DNA from: Gammaproteobacteria bacterium
GTDB taxonomy: Bacteria > Pseudomonadota > Gammaproteobacteria > GCA-001735895
Length of the DNA: 64,000 nt
Assembly: GCA_029862005.1 (NCBI GenBank)
Contig: JAOTYD010000007.1
Location: 62,001 to 126,000, forward strand
Reading direction: 5' to 3'
Shown: positions 18,200 to 27,617 of the stretch, in pieces
Layout of the letters: each line of letters begins with the position of its first letter
Numbering within the stretch: the first letter of the stretch is position 1
Program-made: the position numbers and the translations under genes
The notes under the pieces: generated by a model
The model's input: only the letters and a program-made list of their open reading frames with translations
Told to the model about the DNA's origin: nothing
The model's database searches: none

Positions 18200-18667
18200 C
18201 TATTCCTTGATCGCAATCGAACCGACGACAGGTTGCTCCAGTTTCAGGTAGTCGCCACAGTCCATGCGCAATATCTGTTCATGTGAACCCGCATTGAAAC
18301 AGAGGTCGTCGACCTCGGTCACCATTTCATCGACAAATACCCGCACATCGTAAAGTGATCCAAACGGTGGCATGGCACCCACCTCGCAATCCGGGAAAAG
18401 TGATCTGAATTCATCCTCGGTGGCCAGTCGGGCCATGTTTGCTCCCGCAAGGCTCCTGAGTGCGGCAATATCGACGTGACGCGATGCCGAAACCACAGCC
18501 ATGACTTTTTCACCATCGAGGTCGACGATGATCGTTTTGGCAAACTCGCGCCTGGGTATAAAAGTTGAAGCTGCCGTTTCGCGCGCTGTATAAGCAGGAG
18601 AGTGGTTAATACTGATATATTTAATTTTGTTGTCGTCGAGCTTTTGCTTCAATATTTGCGCAGGCAT
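18200..18667 (-). CDS. YbaK/EbsC-type aminoacyl-tRNA deacylase
   Basis: A 155-residue protein of the YbaK/ProX editing-domain fold, which hydrolyses mischarged aminoacyl-tRNAs in trans. Support comes from the order of conserved pieces: an N-terminal helix, the AKTIIVDLDGEKVMAVV strand-turn-strand with its lysine, and the GAMPPFG loop before VFVDE. Related enzymes remove Ala or Cys from tRNA-Pro; which substrate applies here is unknown. It lies 114 bases downstream of the acyl-CoA synthetase operon on the same strand. Confidence 0.87.
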   Translation of the reverse strand: MPAQILKQKLDDNKIKYISINHSPAYTARETAASTFIPRREFAKTIIVDLDGEKVMAVVSASRHVDIAALRSLAGANMARLATEDEFRSLFPDCEVGAMPPFGSLYDVRVFVDEMVTEVDDLCFNAGSHEQILRMDCGDYLKLEQPVVGSIAIKE

Positions 18668-18781
18668 TGAATATAACCCCCCTTTTTAATTGATAAAGGC
18701 ATAATGGCAAAAAACAATTCTAACAAACTGACCAGTATCAAAGTCGTTGGCTAAATCGACTACTGCAAGCAGCTGATCCGG

Positions 18782-20497
18782 CTAGCCCTCGACAGCTGTT
18801 TCCTGCTGCAGGAAACTTTGCATGGTTTCGCGCATTTTGAATTTTTGCAGTTTCCCGGTTACTGTCATTGGAAATTCATCAACAAAACGGATGTATTCTG
18901 GAATCTTGAAATGCGCGATTCTATCTTTACAGAAAGCGCGTATCTCGTCCTCGGTGGCGTTTTGCCCCGAATGCATTTGGACCCAGGCTGCGACCTGCTC
19001 TCCGAGACGTTCGTCGGGTACTCCGAATACCGCAACTTCGGCAATTTTCGGGTGGCTGAACAAAAAGTCTTCAATTTCTCGCGGGTAAATATTCTCACCA
19101 CCACGGATGATCATCTCCTTGCGACGCCCGGTAATGCGAATGTATCCGTCTACGTCCATGGTGCCAAGGTCACCGGAGTATAACCAGCCCGCCGGATCGA
19201 TGGCTTGAGCCGTTTTATCCGGTTCATCGTAATAGCCGCGCATGACGTGGTATCCGCGAAAACAGATCTCGCCGATCTCACCCAGCGCTACGGTAGCACC
19301 GGTCTTGGTATCGACGACCTTGACTTCCTGGTGGGGCAGGTTATGCCCGACAGTTTCGATACGCCGCTCAAAACTGTCGTCGCCCGTGGTCAGGTGGGTC
19401 AGGGGTGATGCCTCGGTTTCACCGTAACCGATCAGGATCCCACTGCAGTGCATCTCCTCGATCACGCGGGTCATCAGTTCGGGCGGGCAGGGCGCTCCCG
19501 CTATGATTCCGGTGCGTAAGCTGGAGAGATCGAATCTTTCGAATTCAGGGTGTTCGAGTATTTCGATAAACATGGTCGGTACACCATGGATTGCGCTGCA
19601 ACGTTCAGAAGTAATTGCCTCAAGTACCCGTTTCGCGTCGAAATGCTCACTACCGATAACCACACAGGCGCCAACTGAAAAACACAGCAAGTTTGCGAGT
19701 ACCATACCAAAGCAGTGGTAGAAAGGTACTGGAACAACAAGCCGATCGCGTTCATCGAGATACATCGATTGGGCGCTGAACCAGGCGTTATTGAGAATAT
19801 TGTGATGCGTCAGCATTACCGCCTTGGGGAAGCCGGTGGTGCCGGAGGTGTACTGGATATTGATGACGTCATCCCGATCCAGCGCTGCACTCAGCTGCTG
19901 TAATTTCTCCTCGGAGAATGTTTCAGCGGCCAGGATCAGGTCCTGCCACGGGGTAAATCCGGGCGCGGGCGATTCCGTATTTTCGGCATTGGCGGGATCA
20001 AACAGGAACACACGTGAAAGATTCGGAAAGGTCTTTGAGTCGATTTCTGGCCCGGCATTCCTTATTTCGGGGATAAGTTCCAGTAGCATCGCGACATAGT
20101 CACTACTGCGGAAGCTAGGGATAACAAATAACCCCTGCAGCTTTGATTGTTGCAGTACATAGCTTAATTCCTGTAATCGATAGGCAGGATTGATATTGAC
20201 CAGGATAACACCAATACGTGCCGTTGCCATTTGTACCAGCAGCCACTCGATATTATTCGTTGACCAGAGGCCGATGCGATCCCCCCGGCCGAAGCCGAGA
20301 CTTGCCATTCCACGCGCCAGCCGGTCGACGGCTTCGCTGAGCTCCCGGTAATTCAGGCGACGTTGCTGTGGTAAAGAGACTACCGCTTCCCGGTCGGAAA
20401 AGCGCCCTACGATAGACAGGAAATGCTCGGCGATTGTCGTCCCGAGCAATGGATGCTCGCCACCACGGTGAAAGTAGCTTTTAGCGATTGCATTCAT
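18782..20497 (-). CDS. AMP-dependent acyl-CoA synthetase
   Basis: A 571-residue enzyme of the ANL superfamily that activates a carboxylic acid with ATP and joins it to CoA. Motifs in order are the P-loop IQYTSGTTGFPKAV (near residue 215), GYGETEASP, the YSGDLG aspartate, GRRKEMIIRGGENIYP, and the adenylation lysine in MTVTGKLQKFKM near the C-terminus. It resembles medium/short-chain fatty acid and methylmercaptopropionate ligases; the substrate is not set by sequence. The start overlaps the oxidoreductase beta gene by four bases, placing it last in a five-member catabolic operon. Confidence 0.93.
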   Translation of the reverse strand: MNAIAKSYFHRGGEHPLLGTTIAEHFLSIVGRFSDREAVVSLPQQRRLNYRELSEAVDRLARGMASLGFGRGDRIGLWSTNNIEWLLVQMATARIGVILVNINPAYRLQELSYVLQQSKLQGLFVIPSFRSSDYVAMLLELIPEIRNAGPEIDSKTFPNLSRVFLFDPANAENTESPAPGFTPWQDLILAAETFSEEKLQQLSAALDRDDVINIQYTSGTTGFPKAVMLTHHNILNNAWFSAQSMYLDERDRLVVPVPFYHCFGMVLANLLCFSVGACVVIGSEHFDAKRVLEAITSERCSAIHGVPTMFIEILEHPEFERFDLSSLRTGIIAGAPCPPELMTRVIEEMHCSGILIGYGETEASPLTHLTTGDDSFERRIETVGHNLPHQEVKVVDTKTGATVALGEIGEICFRGYHVMRGYYDEPDKTAQAIDPAGWLYSGDLGTMDVDGYIRITGRRKEMIIRGGENIYPREIEDFLFSHPKIAEVAVFGVPDERLGEQVAAWVQMHSGQNATEDEIRAFCKDRIAHFKIPEYIRFVDEFPMTVTGKLQKFKMRETMQSFLQQETAVEG

Positions 20498-21423
20498 TTA
20501 CTCTCTACACGAACCCAGTAATCATCAACGCGCGCCTGGATTTCCGCGATGCCCGGTTCGTCTCGCTTTGGTTCAAACAGGTGTCGAAAGCGTCCCTGTA
20601 GTTTAAGGTATTCATCGACGGATTTGCGTTGTTTCGGAATCTTGGTATGTCGCACTTTGCCATCGATATATTCCTTTAGCGGCCAGATGCCGGTCTGTAC
20701 TGCGAGTCGCCCGATTTCCACGCTGAGTTCGGGATCGTAGTCCCAACCGGTAGGGCAGGGTGCCAGCGAGATCAACATTCGTGGACCCGACATGGTTTGG
20801 AGCCGTTCTATTTTTTTCGCCAGGTCGAGCGGTTCGGCGCCGATGACCGTGGCGACATAGGCTGGATTATGAGCTGCCCAGATAGCGAACAGGTCTTTCT
20901 TGTAGCCGGGGTAGCCATGAGATCCTTTGCTGGTCGAGGTCAGTGCGGCGTGCGGGGTGGCGGCGGAGTATTGCTGACCGGTGTTACCATAGCCTTCATT
21001 ATCGTAACACAGGTAGATGAAATCGAGATTGCGGTCCATCGCGCCGGAGGTGGCAGACATTCCCATTCCATAAGCAGTACCATCGCCGGTGACTACAACC
21101 ACTTCGACATTTTCGTCCGCGGACAACTTGTTCTTTTGCATCAGGATATCGAACGCATCACGGACGCCCTGGGCACCGGCCGGCGCTGATGCCATCGAAG
21201 TGTAAAGCCAGCCTCCGCGAAACGGTGTAAAGGGGTATACCGACAATAGTGTCATGCAACCAGCCGCGTTGACGAATACCGTGTTGTGACCAAGAATATC
21301 GTACATCGTGTGCAGGGTTTCGAGGCCGCCACAACCTGCGCACATCGGGGTGCCGGTCCCGAGCAGATGGGTGGAGGGCATATCCTTCATGCGGTGGAAG
21401 TGAACGGGTGATTGCTTGATCAT
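20494..21423 (-). CDS. 2-oxoacid:ferredoxin oxidoreductase, beta (TPP) subunit
   Basis: The thiamine-diphosphate subunit of an OFOR that decarboxylates a 2-oxoacid to acyl-CoA and reduces ferredoxin. Visible are an N-terminal CAGCGG pair (Cys28, Cys31), part of an iron-sulfur site, and the TPP-binding motif running from VTGDGTAYGMG to CYDNEGYGNTG. The start at 21423 (309 residues) is chosen because the alpha stop lies ten bases upstream; an extended frame to 21471 would overlap alpha. The substrate may be pyruvate or branched-chain oxoacids. Confidence 0.92.
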   Translation of the reverse strand: MIKQSPVHFHRMKDMPSTHLLGTGTPMCAGCGGLETLHTMYDILGHNTVFVNAAGCMTLLSVYPFTPFRGGWLYTSMASAPAGAQGVRDAFDILMQKNKLSADENVEVVVVTGDGTAYGMGMSATSGAMDRNLDFIYLCYDNEGYGNTGQQYSAATPHAALTSTSKGSHGYPGYKKDLFAIWAAHNPAYVATVIGAEPLDLAKKIERLQTMSGPRMLISLAPCPTGWDYDPELSVEIGRLAVQTGIWPLKEYIDGKVRHTKIPKQRKSVDEYLKLQGRFRHLFEPKRDEPGIAEIQARVDDYWVRVESK

Positions 21424-21433
21424 AACAACACTC

Positions 21434-22675
21434 TCAGGTTTGATGAATTTCCGCGTGTTCCGCCTTCGCAATCGCCTGCAATTTGCGCATTTCGGTCATC
21501 TCGTTCGCGGTATAAAGCAGGCGTGGAGGCGGAGATTCACCGCGCTGATCTGATTTCCGCAACTCATCTGCGATTGCAAAGAACTCCTGTTGGCTGATAT
21601 CGCGACCGCCGAGTCCGCCAATGTAGCTCGCCAGCAGGGGTGCATTCCTGGTACCGTAAAGCGCGGTCGCGAATTCACTGTGTAGTACACCTCCCATACC
21701 CATCGATATATTTTGATCGATGATGGCCACGGCAAGACAGCCCTGTAACTGTTGCCTGATCTGCAATTGCGGGAACGGACGAAACAGTCGCGGACGCAGC
21801 AAGCCGATCTTCCATCCAGCGCCGCGCAGGCTGTCAACTGCATCGCGTGCCTTGGTCGAGAATGATCCCACCAAAACAAACGCATATTCGGCGTCGTCCA
21901 TCCGGTAGCAGTCGAGTATGTCGTGACGCCGTCCAAAAACTTCGGCGAATTCGTCCGCAATCTCGTCGTAAACTGTCAGGGCCTGTTGCACCGCCAGGTG
22001 GGCTTCGTAGCGAAAATATGAATAGGGTCCACCACCGAGCACGGCCATGGCCTGGCTCAACGGTGACTTCCCTTTGAATTGCAAGTTTTCCGGATCGTAT
22101 TCCCCAACGAATGACTTCGCCTTCGACGCATCGGCCAGATCGACCGGTTCACGCGTAAAGGAAAGATAGAAGCCGTCAAGATTGACGATCGCGGGCATGC
22201 GCACGTCCGGATGTTCGGCCAGGCGGTAAGCAATCAGGATACTATCGACAATTTCCTGGCAAGTGGCGCAATGTATCTGCAGAAAGCCGCTATCGCGGGC
22301 AGCCATAATGTCATTATGGTCTGATTCGAGCGTAATCGGAGATGCCAGTCCGCGAGAGACATTGACCATGACAAACGGGGTACGCCAGCCCGCGACGGTA
22401 TACACCATCTCCATGCCGTAGAGTAATCCCTGGCTAGACGTCGCGGTAAATGCGCGCACCCCCGTCGATGCCGCGCTGCCAGCCGCAGTAATCATCGAAT
22501 GCTCGGATTCAAGTGTTACCAGCCTGGCATCCAGTTCACCCCGATCTATCCAAGCGGCCAGATCCTCGATAATTTCGGTCTGTGGTGTAATCGGGAATGC
22601 CGGGATGTAATCGACCTGTGCGAGTCGAGCTCCCCAGGCCGCGGCGCTGTTACCGGTTAACAGTTTACGTGTCAT
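21434..22675 (-). CDS. 2-oxoacid:ferredoxin oxidoreductase, alpha subunit
   Basis: The pyrimidine-binding subunit of the OFOR. The hallmark IPAFPITPQTEIIE lies near the N-terminus and LESEHSMITAAGSAASTGVRA follows, the conserved contact with TPP and the substrate. The chosen start (413 residues) overlaps the gamma/delta stop by four bases (ATGA). The longer frame to 22774 would run back across the ferredoxin domain of the upstream gene and is rejected. The gene order is gamma-delta, alpha, beta. Confidence 0.92.
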   Translation of the reverse strand: MTRKLLTGNSAAAWGARLAQVDYIPAFPITPQTEIIEDLAAWIDRGELDARLVTLESEHSMITAAGSAASTGVRAFTATSSQGLLYGMEMVYTVAGWRTPFVMVNVSRGLASPITLESDHNDIMAARDSGFLQIHCATCQEIVDSILIAYRLAEHPDVRMPAIVNLDGFYLSFTREPVDLADASKAKSFVGEYDPENLQFKGKSPLSQAMAVLGGGPYSYFRYEAHLAVQQALTVYDEIADEFAEVFGRRHDILDCYRMDDAEYAFVLVGSFSTKARDAVDSLRGAGWKIGLLRPRLFRPFPQLQIRQQLQGCLAVAIIDQNISMGMGGVLHSEFATALYGTRNAPLLASYIGGLGGRDISQQEFFAIADELRKSDQRGESPPPRLLYTANEMTEMRKLQAIAKAEHAEIHQT

Positions 22676-23607
22676 GTTGTCGCTCCGTTTTCCTGCTCGC
22701 GCGCAACGTGTTCTGCTATCGATTCGATCGCATGAGGCGGACATTGTGCGACGCAAACAAGGCAGCCCTTGCAATGGTCATAATCGATTTCGGGGTAACC
22801 GTCCGTGCGCACATTAATCGCACCATCAGGACAGTAAGTGCTGCAAATCCACGCACAACCGTTGCATTTTGGGTAATTAATAACCGGCCGCATGGTTCGC
22901 CACAGGCCGGTCCGAACCTGGACGCTGGTTGCGCCAGCATGTATGGCAAGATTAGAAATCTCGGCATTTTCAAAAGGAAAGTCGATCCAGTCAGGTTTGA
23001 CGAAATCCTTGGCCGATGGCAGGCCGCTTTGTTCGACGAGACCCGCATGGCAGGTCATTTCATCAAAAACCCTGCCAGCGATATCGAGATTCTGGTCGAT
23101 GACATCCTGATTCAGGTGACCAAGTTCTTCAGCGATCGCTGCCAGCAGGATTTTACAAGGTACGGCATTTGTCAGAGCAGCGGCCGCGGCGGCACAGCGG
23201 CTACCGATGTAGGGCAGTGCGGCACGATCCTCGACTTCTTCCTGTGCCGTGAGAATCAAGATCCGGGCATCGGTATTTAACCTTTGCTGCCAGGTTTCGA
23301 CACTTTCACGGGTATTAATCAAGAGTACGGTATGTCTGTCCATGCCCTGGGTGACCCCGGCTGCGGGCATGCCGACCAAGGTGTCATCGGCAACGATCAC
23401 CAGGTCCGGATGGCCGATTATGCCGCGCTCGTTGATGGTGGTTTTAGCGGCCCGCACATAGGCAAAAATCGGGGCGCCACGTCTTTCCGCGCCATAGCGT
23501 GGTGCATCTTGCACTTCGTAACCAGCGCTGAAGAATGCAGTGCCGAGAATTCGGCTTGCAGTCTTCATTCCCTGCCCACCGCGACCATGAAATCGAATAC
23601 GGAACAT
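22672..23607 (-). CDS. 2-oxoacid:ferredoxin oxidoreductase, fused gamma and delta (ferredoxin) subunits
   Basis: A 311-residue fusion. Residues of about 1-190 are the gamma subunit, starting with the phosphate-binding FHGRGGQGMKTAS and the APRYGAERRGAPI segment. Residues of about 240-300 are a two-cluster ferredoxin (delta subunit). Cluster one uses Cys248, 251, 255 and 259 with spacing C-x2-C-x3-C-x3-C; cluster two uses Cys279, 282, 285 and 289 in the ordinary C-x2-C-x2-C-x3-C pattern. Electrons pass from TPP through these clusters to an external ferredoxin. It lies 14 bases after the dehydrogenase gene. Confidence 0.92.
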   Translation of the reverse strand: MFRIRFHGRGGQGMKTASRILGTAFFSAGYEVQDAPRYGAERRGAPIFAYVRAAKTTINERGIIGHPDLVIVADDTLVGMPAAGVTQGMDRHTVLLINTRESVETWQQRLNTDARILILTAQEEVEDRAALPYIGSRCAAAAAALTNAVPCKILLAAIAEELGHLNQDVIDQNLDIAGRVFDEMTCHAGLVEQSGLPSAKDFVKPDWIDFPFENAEISNLAIHAGATSVQVRTGLWRTMRPVINYPKCNGCAWICSTYCPDGAINVRTDGYPEIDYDHCKGCLVCVAQCPPHAIESIAEHVAREQENGATT

Positions 23608-23621
23608 GGTTTCTGGTCTCT

Positions 23622-24740
23622 TTAAAATATATGCCAGCGGCGATAACTCATTGCTTGCGCCACTCGCCGGCGTGCCATCGCTAAAGCCGCATCACGCGGC
23701 AGGATCTGTTCCCGGTTTGCGGTTTCCAGCACCTCGCGCGTATTACGACGCAGTTTCTCCTCGATTGCGGTGAACGCTGCTGCTTCACCGGCGCCCTGGT
23801 ACTCGGTCGCGGCACAGATCACGCCACCTGCATTAGCAATGAAATCAGGTATATTTAAGACGCCCTTTTGATGCAGGATTTTTTCCGCCGCGTAGGTGAT
23901 CGGTATGTTGGCACCCTGAGCTATCATCCTGGCGTTAAGCCGATCTACATTGCCCTCGTGAATGACATCGGGCCGGGCCGCCGGAATCCAGATTTCGCAT
24001 TCGATATCGATAATCGCATCGCCATCCAGTTTCTCGCCCGCGTCGTGCTCGGTAACACTGCGGCCAGCAGCCTTTAAATCGATGAGGGCGTCAACATCGA
24101 GGCCGTCGGGATCGTGTATGGTGCCAGCAGTATCCGAAACGGCGACCACGATCGCGCCTTGCTTGCACAGAAATCTGGCCGCATGTTTGCCGACCGCGCC
24201 GAAACCCTGCACTACAGTGCGCGCCCCCTTGATGTCGAAGTCGCAGAACTCCCGTGCAACGTCGACCGCGTGACTCAACCCAAAACCGGTTGCCCCGATT
24301 TCATCGAGCGGGATACCACCAAGCTCACGGGGCAAGCCGACAACGCGGCCGATTTCGTCCTTGACCCAGCCCATGCATTCTTCATCGGTGCCCATGTCGG
24401 GCGCAAAAATATACTGTTCCACCTCTTGCAGTGCAGAGCAGAATCCTCGAATCAGGATTTCTTTTTGTACCCGTGGCATTTTCGGGTCACCGACCAGGAC
24501 TGCTTTACCACCGCCGTGCTGCAGATCTGCCGCGGCATTCTTAAAAGTCATCGCGCGCGCCAGTCTTGCGCATTCCTCGGTGGTAGCGTCGACCGCCATG
24601 CGCACGCCACCGACCGAAGGCCCCCTGGCAACATTATCGACTACCAGTACACCTTTCAGGCCAGAACCGGGCTCATGCACATGGATTACTTTTAAGGGAC
24701 CAAGATCGTCAGCCAGCTTAAAAATGTCGTTCATCTGCAT
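23622..24740 (-). CDS. Glu/Leu/Phe/Val family amino acid dehydrogenase
   Basis: A 372-residue NAD-dependent dehydrogenase that oxidatively deaminates an amino acid to its 2-oxoacid. The catalytic lysine region QHGGGKAVLVGDP, the APDMGTDEECMGWV segment and the Rossmann loop GFGAVGKHAA are present. It most resembles the leucine/valine dehydrogenase branch rather than hexameric glutamate dehydrogenase, but specificity is inferred. It opens the operon whose later genes convert 2-oxoacids to acyl-CoA. An in-frame ATG at 24734 is an alternative start. Confidence 0.9.
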   Translation of the reverse strand: MQMNDIFKLADDLGPLKVIHVHEPGSGLKGVLVVDNVARGPSVGGVRMAVDATTEECARLARAMTFKNAAADLQHGGGKAVLVGDPKMPRVQKEILIRGFCSALQEVEQYIFAPDMGTDEECMGWVKDEIGRVVGLPRELGGIPLDEIGATGFGLSHAVDVAREFCDFDIKGARTVVQGFGAVGKHAARFLCKQGAIVVAVSDTAGTIHDPDGLDVDALIDLKAAGRSVTEHDAGEKLDGDAIIDIECEIWIPAARPDVIHEGNVDRLNARMIAQGANIPITYAAEKILHQKGVLNIPDFIANAGGVICAATEYQGAGEAAAFTAIEEKLRRNTREVLETANREQILPRDAALAMARRRVAQAMSYRRWHIF

Positions 24741-24869
24741 TCTCTATTAAATCGCTTATATTCATTCTGTACGCAATATATTTAATAACGTTGACACCGA
24801 TCAATGTTGCGAGCTTCGGCATCGCTAATAGTGGCTGAAATATAGTTTGATACCAAATAGGGGAATGCC

Positions 24870-25094
24870 ATGGGAAGCGATTCAAAGGCACTTGCGAGCG
24901 AGGTAGTAGGTGCATTTCAGGCATTGCTGGAAAGCGATGCACGAGAAGTGATTGGTGAAGATCATTTTAAGGCGCTGCACGGGATGATACGGGAGGCGAT
25001 CGCCGAGCAATCGGAAGCGATAATCGAGCGTCTGGAGCGTAATCTGAGTCAGATTAAGTCAGAGATGGTAGAAAGGCGCCCGCTCGAATTATAG
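24870..25094 (+). CDS. Small helical hypothetical protein
   Basis: A 74-residue protein with a good ribosome-binding site (GGGGAA about six bases before ATG 24870). The composition is acidic and strongly helical, with heptad-like hydrophobics in the second half (segment IREAIAEQSEAIIERLERNL). It therefore looks like a small coiled-coil or phasin-like protein. There is no signal peptide or membrane segment. I do not recognise a family. It is divergent from the amino acid dehydrogenase and may share its intergenic promoter region. Confidence 0.6.
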   Translation: MGSDSKALASEVVGAFQALLESDAREVIGEDHFKALHGMIREAIAEQSEAIIERLERNLSQIKSEMVERRPLEL

Positions 25095-25121
25095 ACGGGT
25101 GACGGTCCGAACCTCATGAAC

Positions 25122-25553
25122 CTATTCACAGCGCGACAGGACAAGAAACTTGTCTTCATCATCTGTCAGGTAAAGGTCTTTTCCCTCGTTCTTGAAATTG
25201 GCCTGGTATCGACGCGGATCGGCCTCCGTCCTGGCCAGGATCATCGTGTTTAAACTTTCAAGCTGCCATTTTCCGTAATCACGGTACAACCAGCCTGATT
25301 CCGCATTCTGCCAGCTTCCTCCATTACTGAAACGCCAGTAATGCGGGGATAGATTGGAAAGTGCGCTATGCCCGGCATCCTTGTTCGCTTGCGAAGTAAG
25401 GTCTCGATTGGTACACCAGTCACCGATCACATATTCCGGCTTCAACTGATCACCCGGCCCGGTATCAGGGGCCATAACAAGTGCCTGCTTGTTGGCACAG
25501 GCACCGACGAGCAGCCCAAGCGCGACGATGGCGATAATGTTTTTGATTTTCAC
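25122..25553 (-). CDS. Hypothetical lipoprotein
   Basis: A 143-residue protein starting at GTG 25553. A lipobox (LVGAC) puts the acylated cysteine at about residue 19. The mature part is rich in Trp, Tyr and Asp, with a WRFSNGGSW segment and a short WLYRDYGKWQLE repeat-like stretch suggestive of a small beta fold. Family unknown to me. It lies 13 bases downstream of the metallo-beta-lactamase fold hydrolase and is probably co-transcribed. Confidence 0.75.
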   Translation of the reverse strand: MKIKNIIAIVALGLLVGACANKQALVMAPDTGPGDQLKPEYVIGDWCTNRDLTSQANKDAGHSALSNLSPHYWRFSNGGSWQNAESGWLYRDYGKWQLESLNTMILARTEADPRRYQANFKNEGKDLYLTDDEDKFLVLSRCE

Positions 25554-25566
25554 GACAAAGCCACGG

Positions 25567-26283
25567 TTATAGCAGATTGGCGATTTTTAACTGCTGTTTG
25601 CTGATCGCATCGTAGGGTTCATTTCGGGTCCGGTCATGCACCTGCATGCGATAATGGACGAACGATTCCGCATCTTCATAGTGCATGAACGGATTGCCTT
25701 CGAGCTGGTCGGCGAGGGTCGAGGTTTTGGATACCGAGTAATTATGTCCAGGATGGATCAGCATATCCTGCGGCAGGCGTTCCTTCATGTTTTTGAGAGT
25801 GATGAACATGTCTTCCGGGCTACCACCGCTCATGTCACAGCGGCCGCAGCCAAATACAAACAGCGTGTCGCCGGTAATGATTTCATTGCCCAGCTGGTAG
25901 CAGGCGGAGCCTGGCGTATGTCCCGGTGTATGCAGGATCTTGATCGTGGTTTCGCCCAGCGTCAGTTCGTCGCCGCCATGGTGCAGGCTGGGCTTGTCCA
26001 GTTCGTGCTGCCAGAATTCGTACTCGGGCTTGAGCAAATGCACCTCGGCACTCGCGTGATTGAGCAGTTCCTCGATACCATTGATGTGATCATTGTGGCT
26101 ATGGGTTAACAAAATATCGGTAATATTGAGATCATGCTGATTTGCCTTGGCGACGATCTTGCCGACTTCCCATGCGGGATCAACCACTGCACATCGACGG
26201 CTGGCAACATCCTCGACCAGGTAAACGAAATTTTCCATCGGGCCCAATTCCATCGCGTGCACTTTGAATCCAGGATCTGACAT
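25567..26283 (-). CDS. Metallo-beta-lactamase fold hydrolase (glyoxalase II-like)
   Basis: A 238-residue binuclear metal hydrolase. The HxHxDH motif is THSHNDH near residue 62, followed by the metal histidine in HTPGHTPGS, the aspartate in ITGDTLFVFGCGRCD and the late histidine in HPGHNYS. The GCGRCD segment is typical of the hydroxyacylglutathione hydrolase and persulfide dioxygenase group, so a thioester or thiol substrate is likely. Divergent from argG across a 122-base gap. Confidence 0.88.
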   Translation of the reverse strand: MSDPGFKVHAMELGPMENFVYLVEDVASRRCAVVDPAWEVGKIVAKANQHDLNITDILLTHSHNDHINGIEELLNHASAEVHLLKPEYEFWQHELDKPSLHHGGDELTLGETTIKILHTPGHTPGSACYQLGNEIITGDTLFVFGCGRCDMSGGSPEDMFITLKNMKERLPQDMLIHPGHNYSVSKTSTLADQLEGNPFMHYEDAESFVHYRMQVHDRTRNEPYDAISKQQLKIANLL

Positions 26284-26405
26284 GATTTCCCTCCATTTTC
26301 GAAGCTTGCATTATACGCTTATGCTGGATTTTTGTGCGAATTCTAAAGACAATACCCACCTTTTTCGAGGCCCGGGATCCGCGGCCAGACGGCAACAGGA
26401 AAGAC

Positions 26406-27617
26406 ATGAGCAAAACAACGGTAAACAAAGTAGTGCTGGCCTATTCGGGCGGCCTGGATACCTCGGTTATTCTTAAATGGCTGGAAGACCAGTACGAGTG
26501 TGAGGTCGTTACCTTCACCGCGGATATCGGCCAGGGTGAAGAGCTTGAGCCGGCGCGCATCAAGGCGGAAAAGTACGGGGTCAAGGAAATCTACATCGAA
26601 GATCTGCAGGAAGAATTCGTGCGTGATTTCGTCTACCCGATGTTTCGCGCCAACACGGTCTATGAAGGCGAGTACCTGCTGGGTACCTCGATTGCACGTC
26701 CGCTGATTGCCAAGCGCCTGGTCGAGATTGCCGCCGAAACCGGTGCCGATGCGGTGTCGCACGGCGCCACCGGCAAGGGTAATGACCAGGTCCGGTTCGA
26801 GCTCGGTGCCTATGCTCTCAGCCCCGATATTCGCGTCATTGCACCCTGGCGTGAATGGGATTTGAATTCACGCGAGAGCCTGCTGGCCTATGCCGATGCG
26901 GCGGGGATCGCAATCGAAAAGAAACAGGGCGGCAGGTCCCCGTATTCAATGGATGCTAACCTGCTGCATATTTCCTACGAGGGTGGAGAGCTGGAAGATC
27001 CCTGGTACGAGGCGCGGGATGACATGTGGCAACGTTCGGTATCTCCGGAAAACGCGCCGGACAAACCGACCTACCTGGAGCTGGGTTTTGAAAATGGTGA
27101 TATCGTGTCGATTGACGGGGAGCGTTTAACTCCTGCCCAGGCATTAACCCGTTTGAACCGGGAGGGTGGAGCACATGGTATCGGACGTCTGGATATCGTC
27201 GAAAACCGTTACGTCGGCATGAAGTCACGCGGCTGCTACGAAACGCCCGGAGGCAGTATCATGCTCAAGGCCCACCGCGGAATCGAGTCGATTACGCTTG
27301 ATCGCGAGGTCGCGCATTTAAAGGATGAGCTAATGCCCAGGTATGCCCACCTGATTTACAACGGCTACTGGTGGAGTCCGGAGCGCAAGATGCTGCAACA
27401 GATGATTGATGCGTCTCAGCACACGGTAAACGGTGAAGTCAGGGTCAAGCTGTTCAAGGGTTCTGTCAACGTGGTCGGTCGTAAATCCGCAACCAACAGC
27501 CTGTTTGATGAAGCGATCGTAACCTTCGAAGACGACCGTGGCGCCTACGATCAAAAAGACGCCGAGGGCTTCATCAAGTTAAACGCGCTGCGGATGCGTA
27601 TCGCCGGAAACAGATGA
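26406..27617 (+). CDS. argG: Argininosuccinate synthase
   Basis: ArgG joins citrulline and aspartate with ATP, the seventh step of arginine synthesis. The 403-residue product starts with the PP-loop [16 protein letters not shown] at residues of about 9-24. The [15 protein letters not shown] segment and the citrulline-binding regions follow. The start at 26406 is chosen over a longer frame from 26334 because it matches the family N-terminus. The stop overlaps the next gene by four bases, making argG the first gene of a small plus-strand operon. Confidence 0.97.
   Translation: MSKTTVNKVVLAYSGGLDTSVILKWLEDQYECEVVTFTADIGQGEELEPARIKAEKYGVKEIYIEDLQEEFVRDFVYPMFRANTVYEGEYLLGTSIARPLIAKRLVEIAAETGADAVSHGATGKGNDQVRFELGAYALSPDIRVIAPWREWDLNSRESLLAYADAAGIAIEKKQGGRSPYSMDANLLHISYEGGELEDPWYEARDDMWQRSVSPENAPDKPTYLELGFENGDIVSIDGERLTPAQALTRLNREGGAHGIGRLDIVENRYVGMKSRGCYETPGGSIMLKAHRGIESITLDREVAHLKDELMPRYAHLIYNGYWWSPERKMLQQMIDASQHTVNGEVRVKLFKGSVNVVGRKSATNSLFDEAIVTFEDDRGAYDQKDAEGFIKLNALRMRIAGNR

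Noticed and set aside
22597-23280. Plus-strand ORF of 227 codons
   Set aside because: It is fully antisense to the well-supported OFOR gamma/delta and alpha genes and has no recognisable domain.
24114-24695. Plus-strand ORF of 193 codons
   Set aside because: Antisense to the amino acid dehydrogenase, whose motifs are clear; a shadow of its GC-biased codons.
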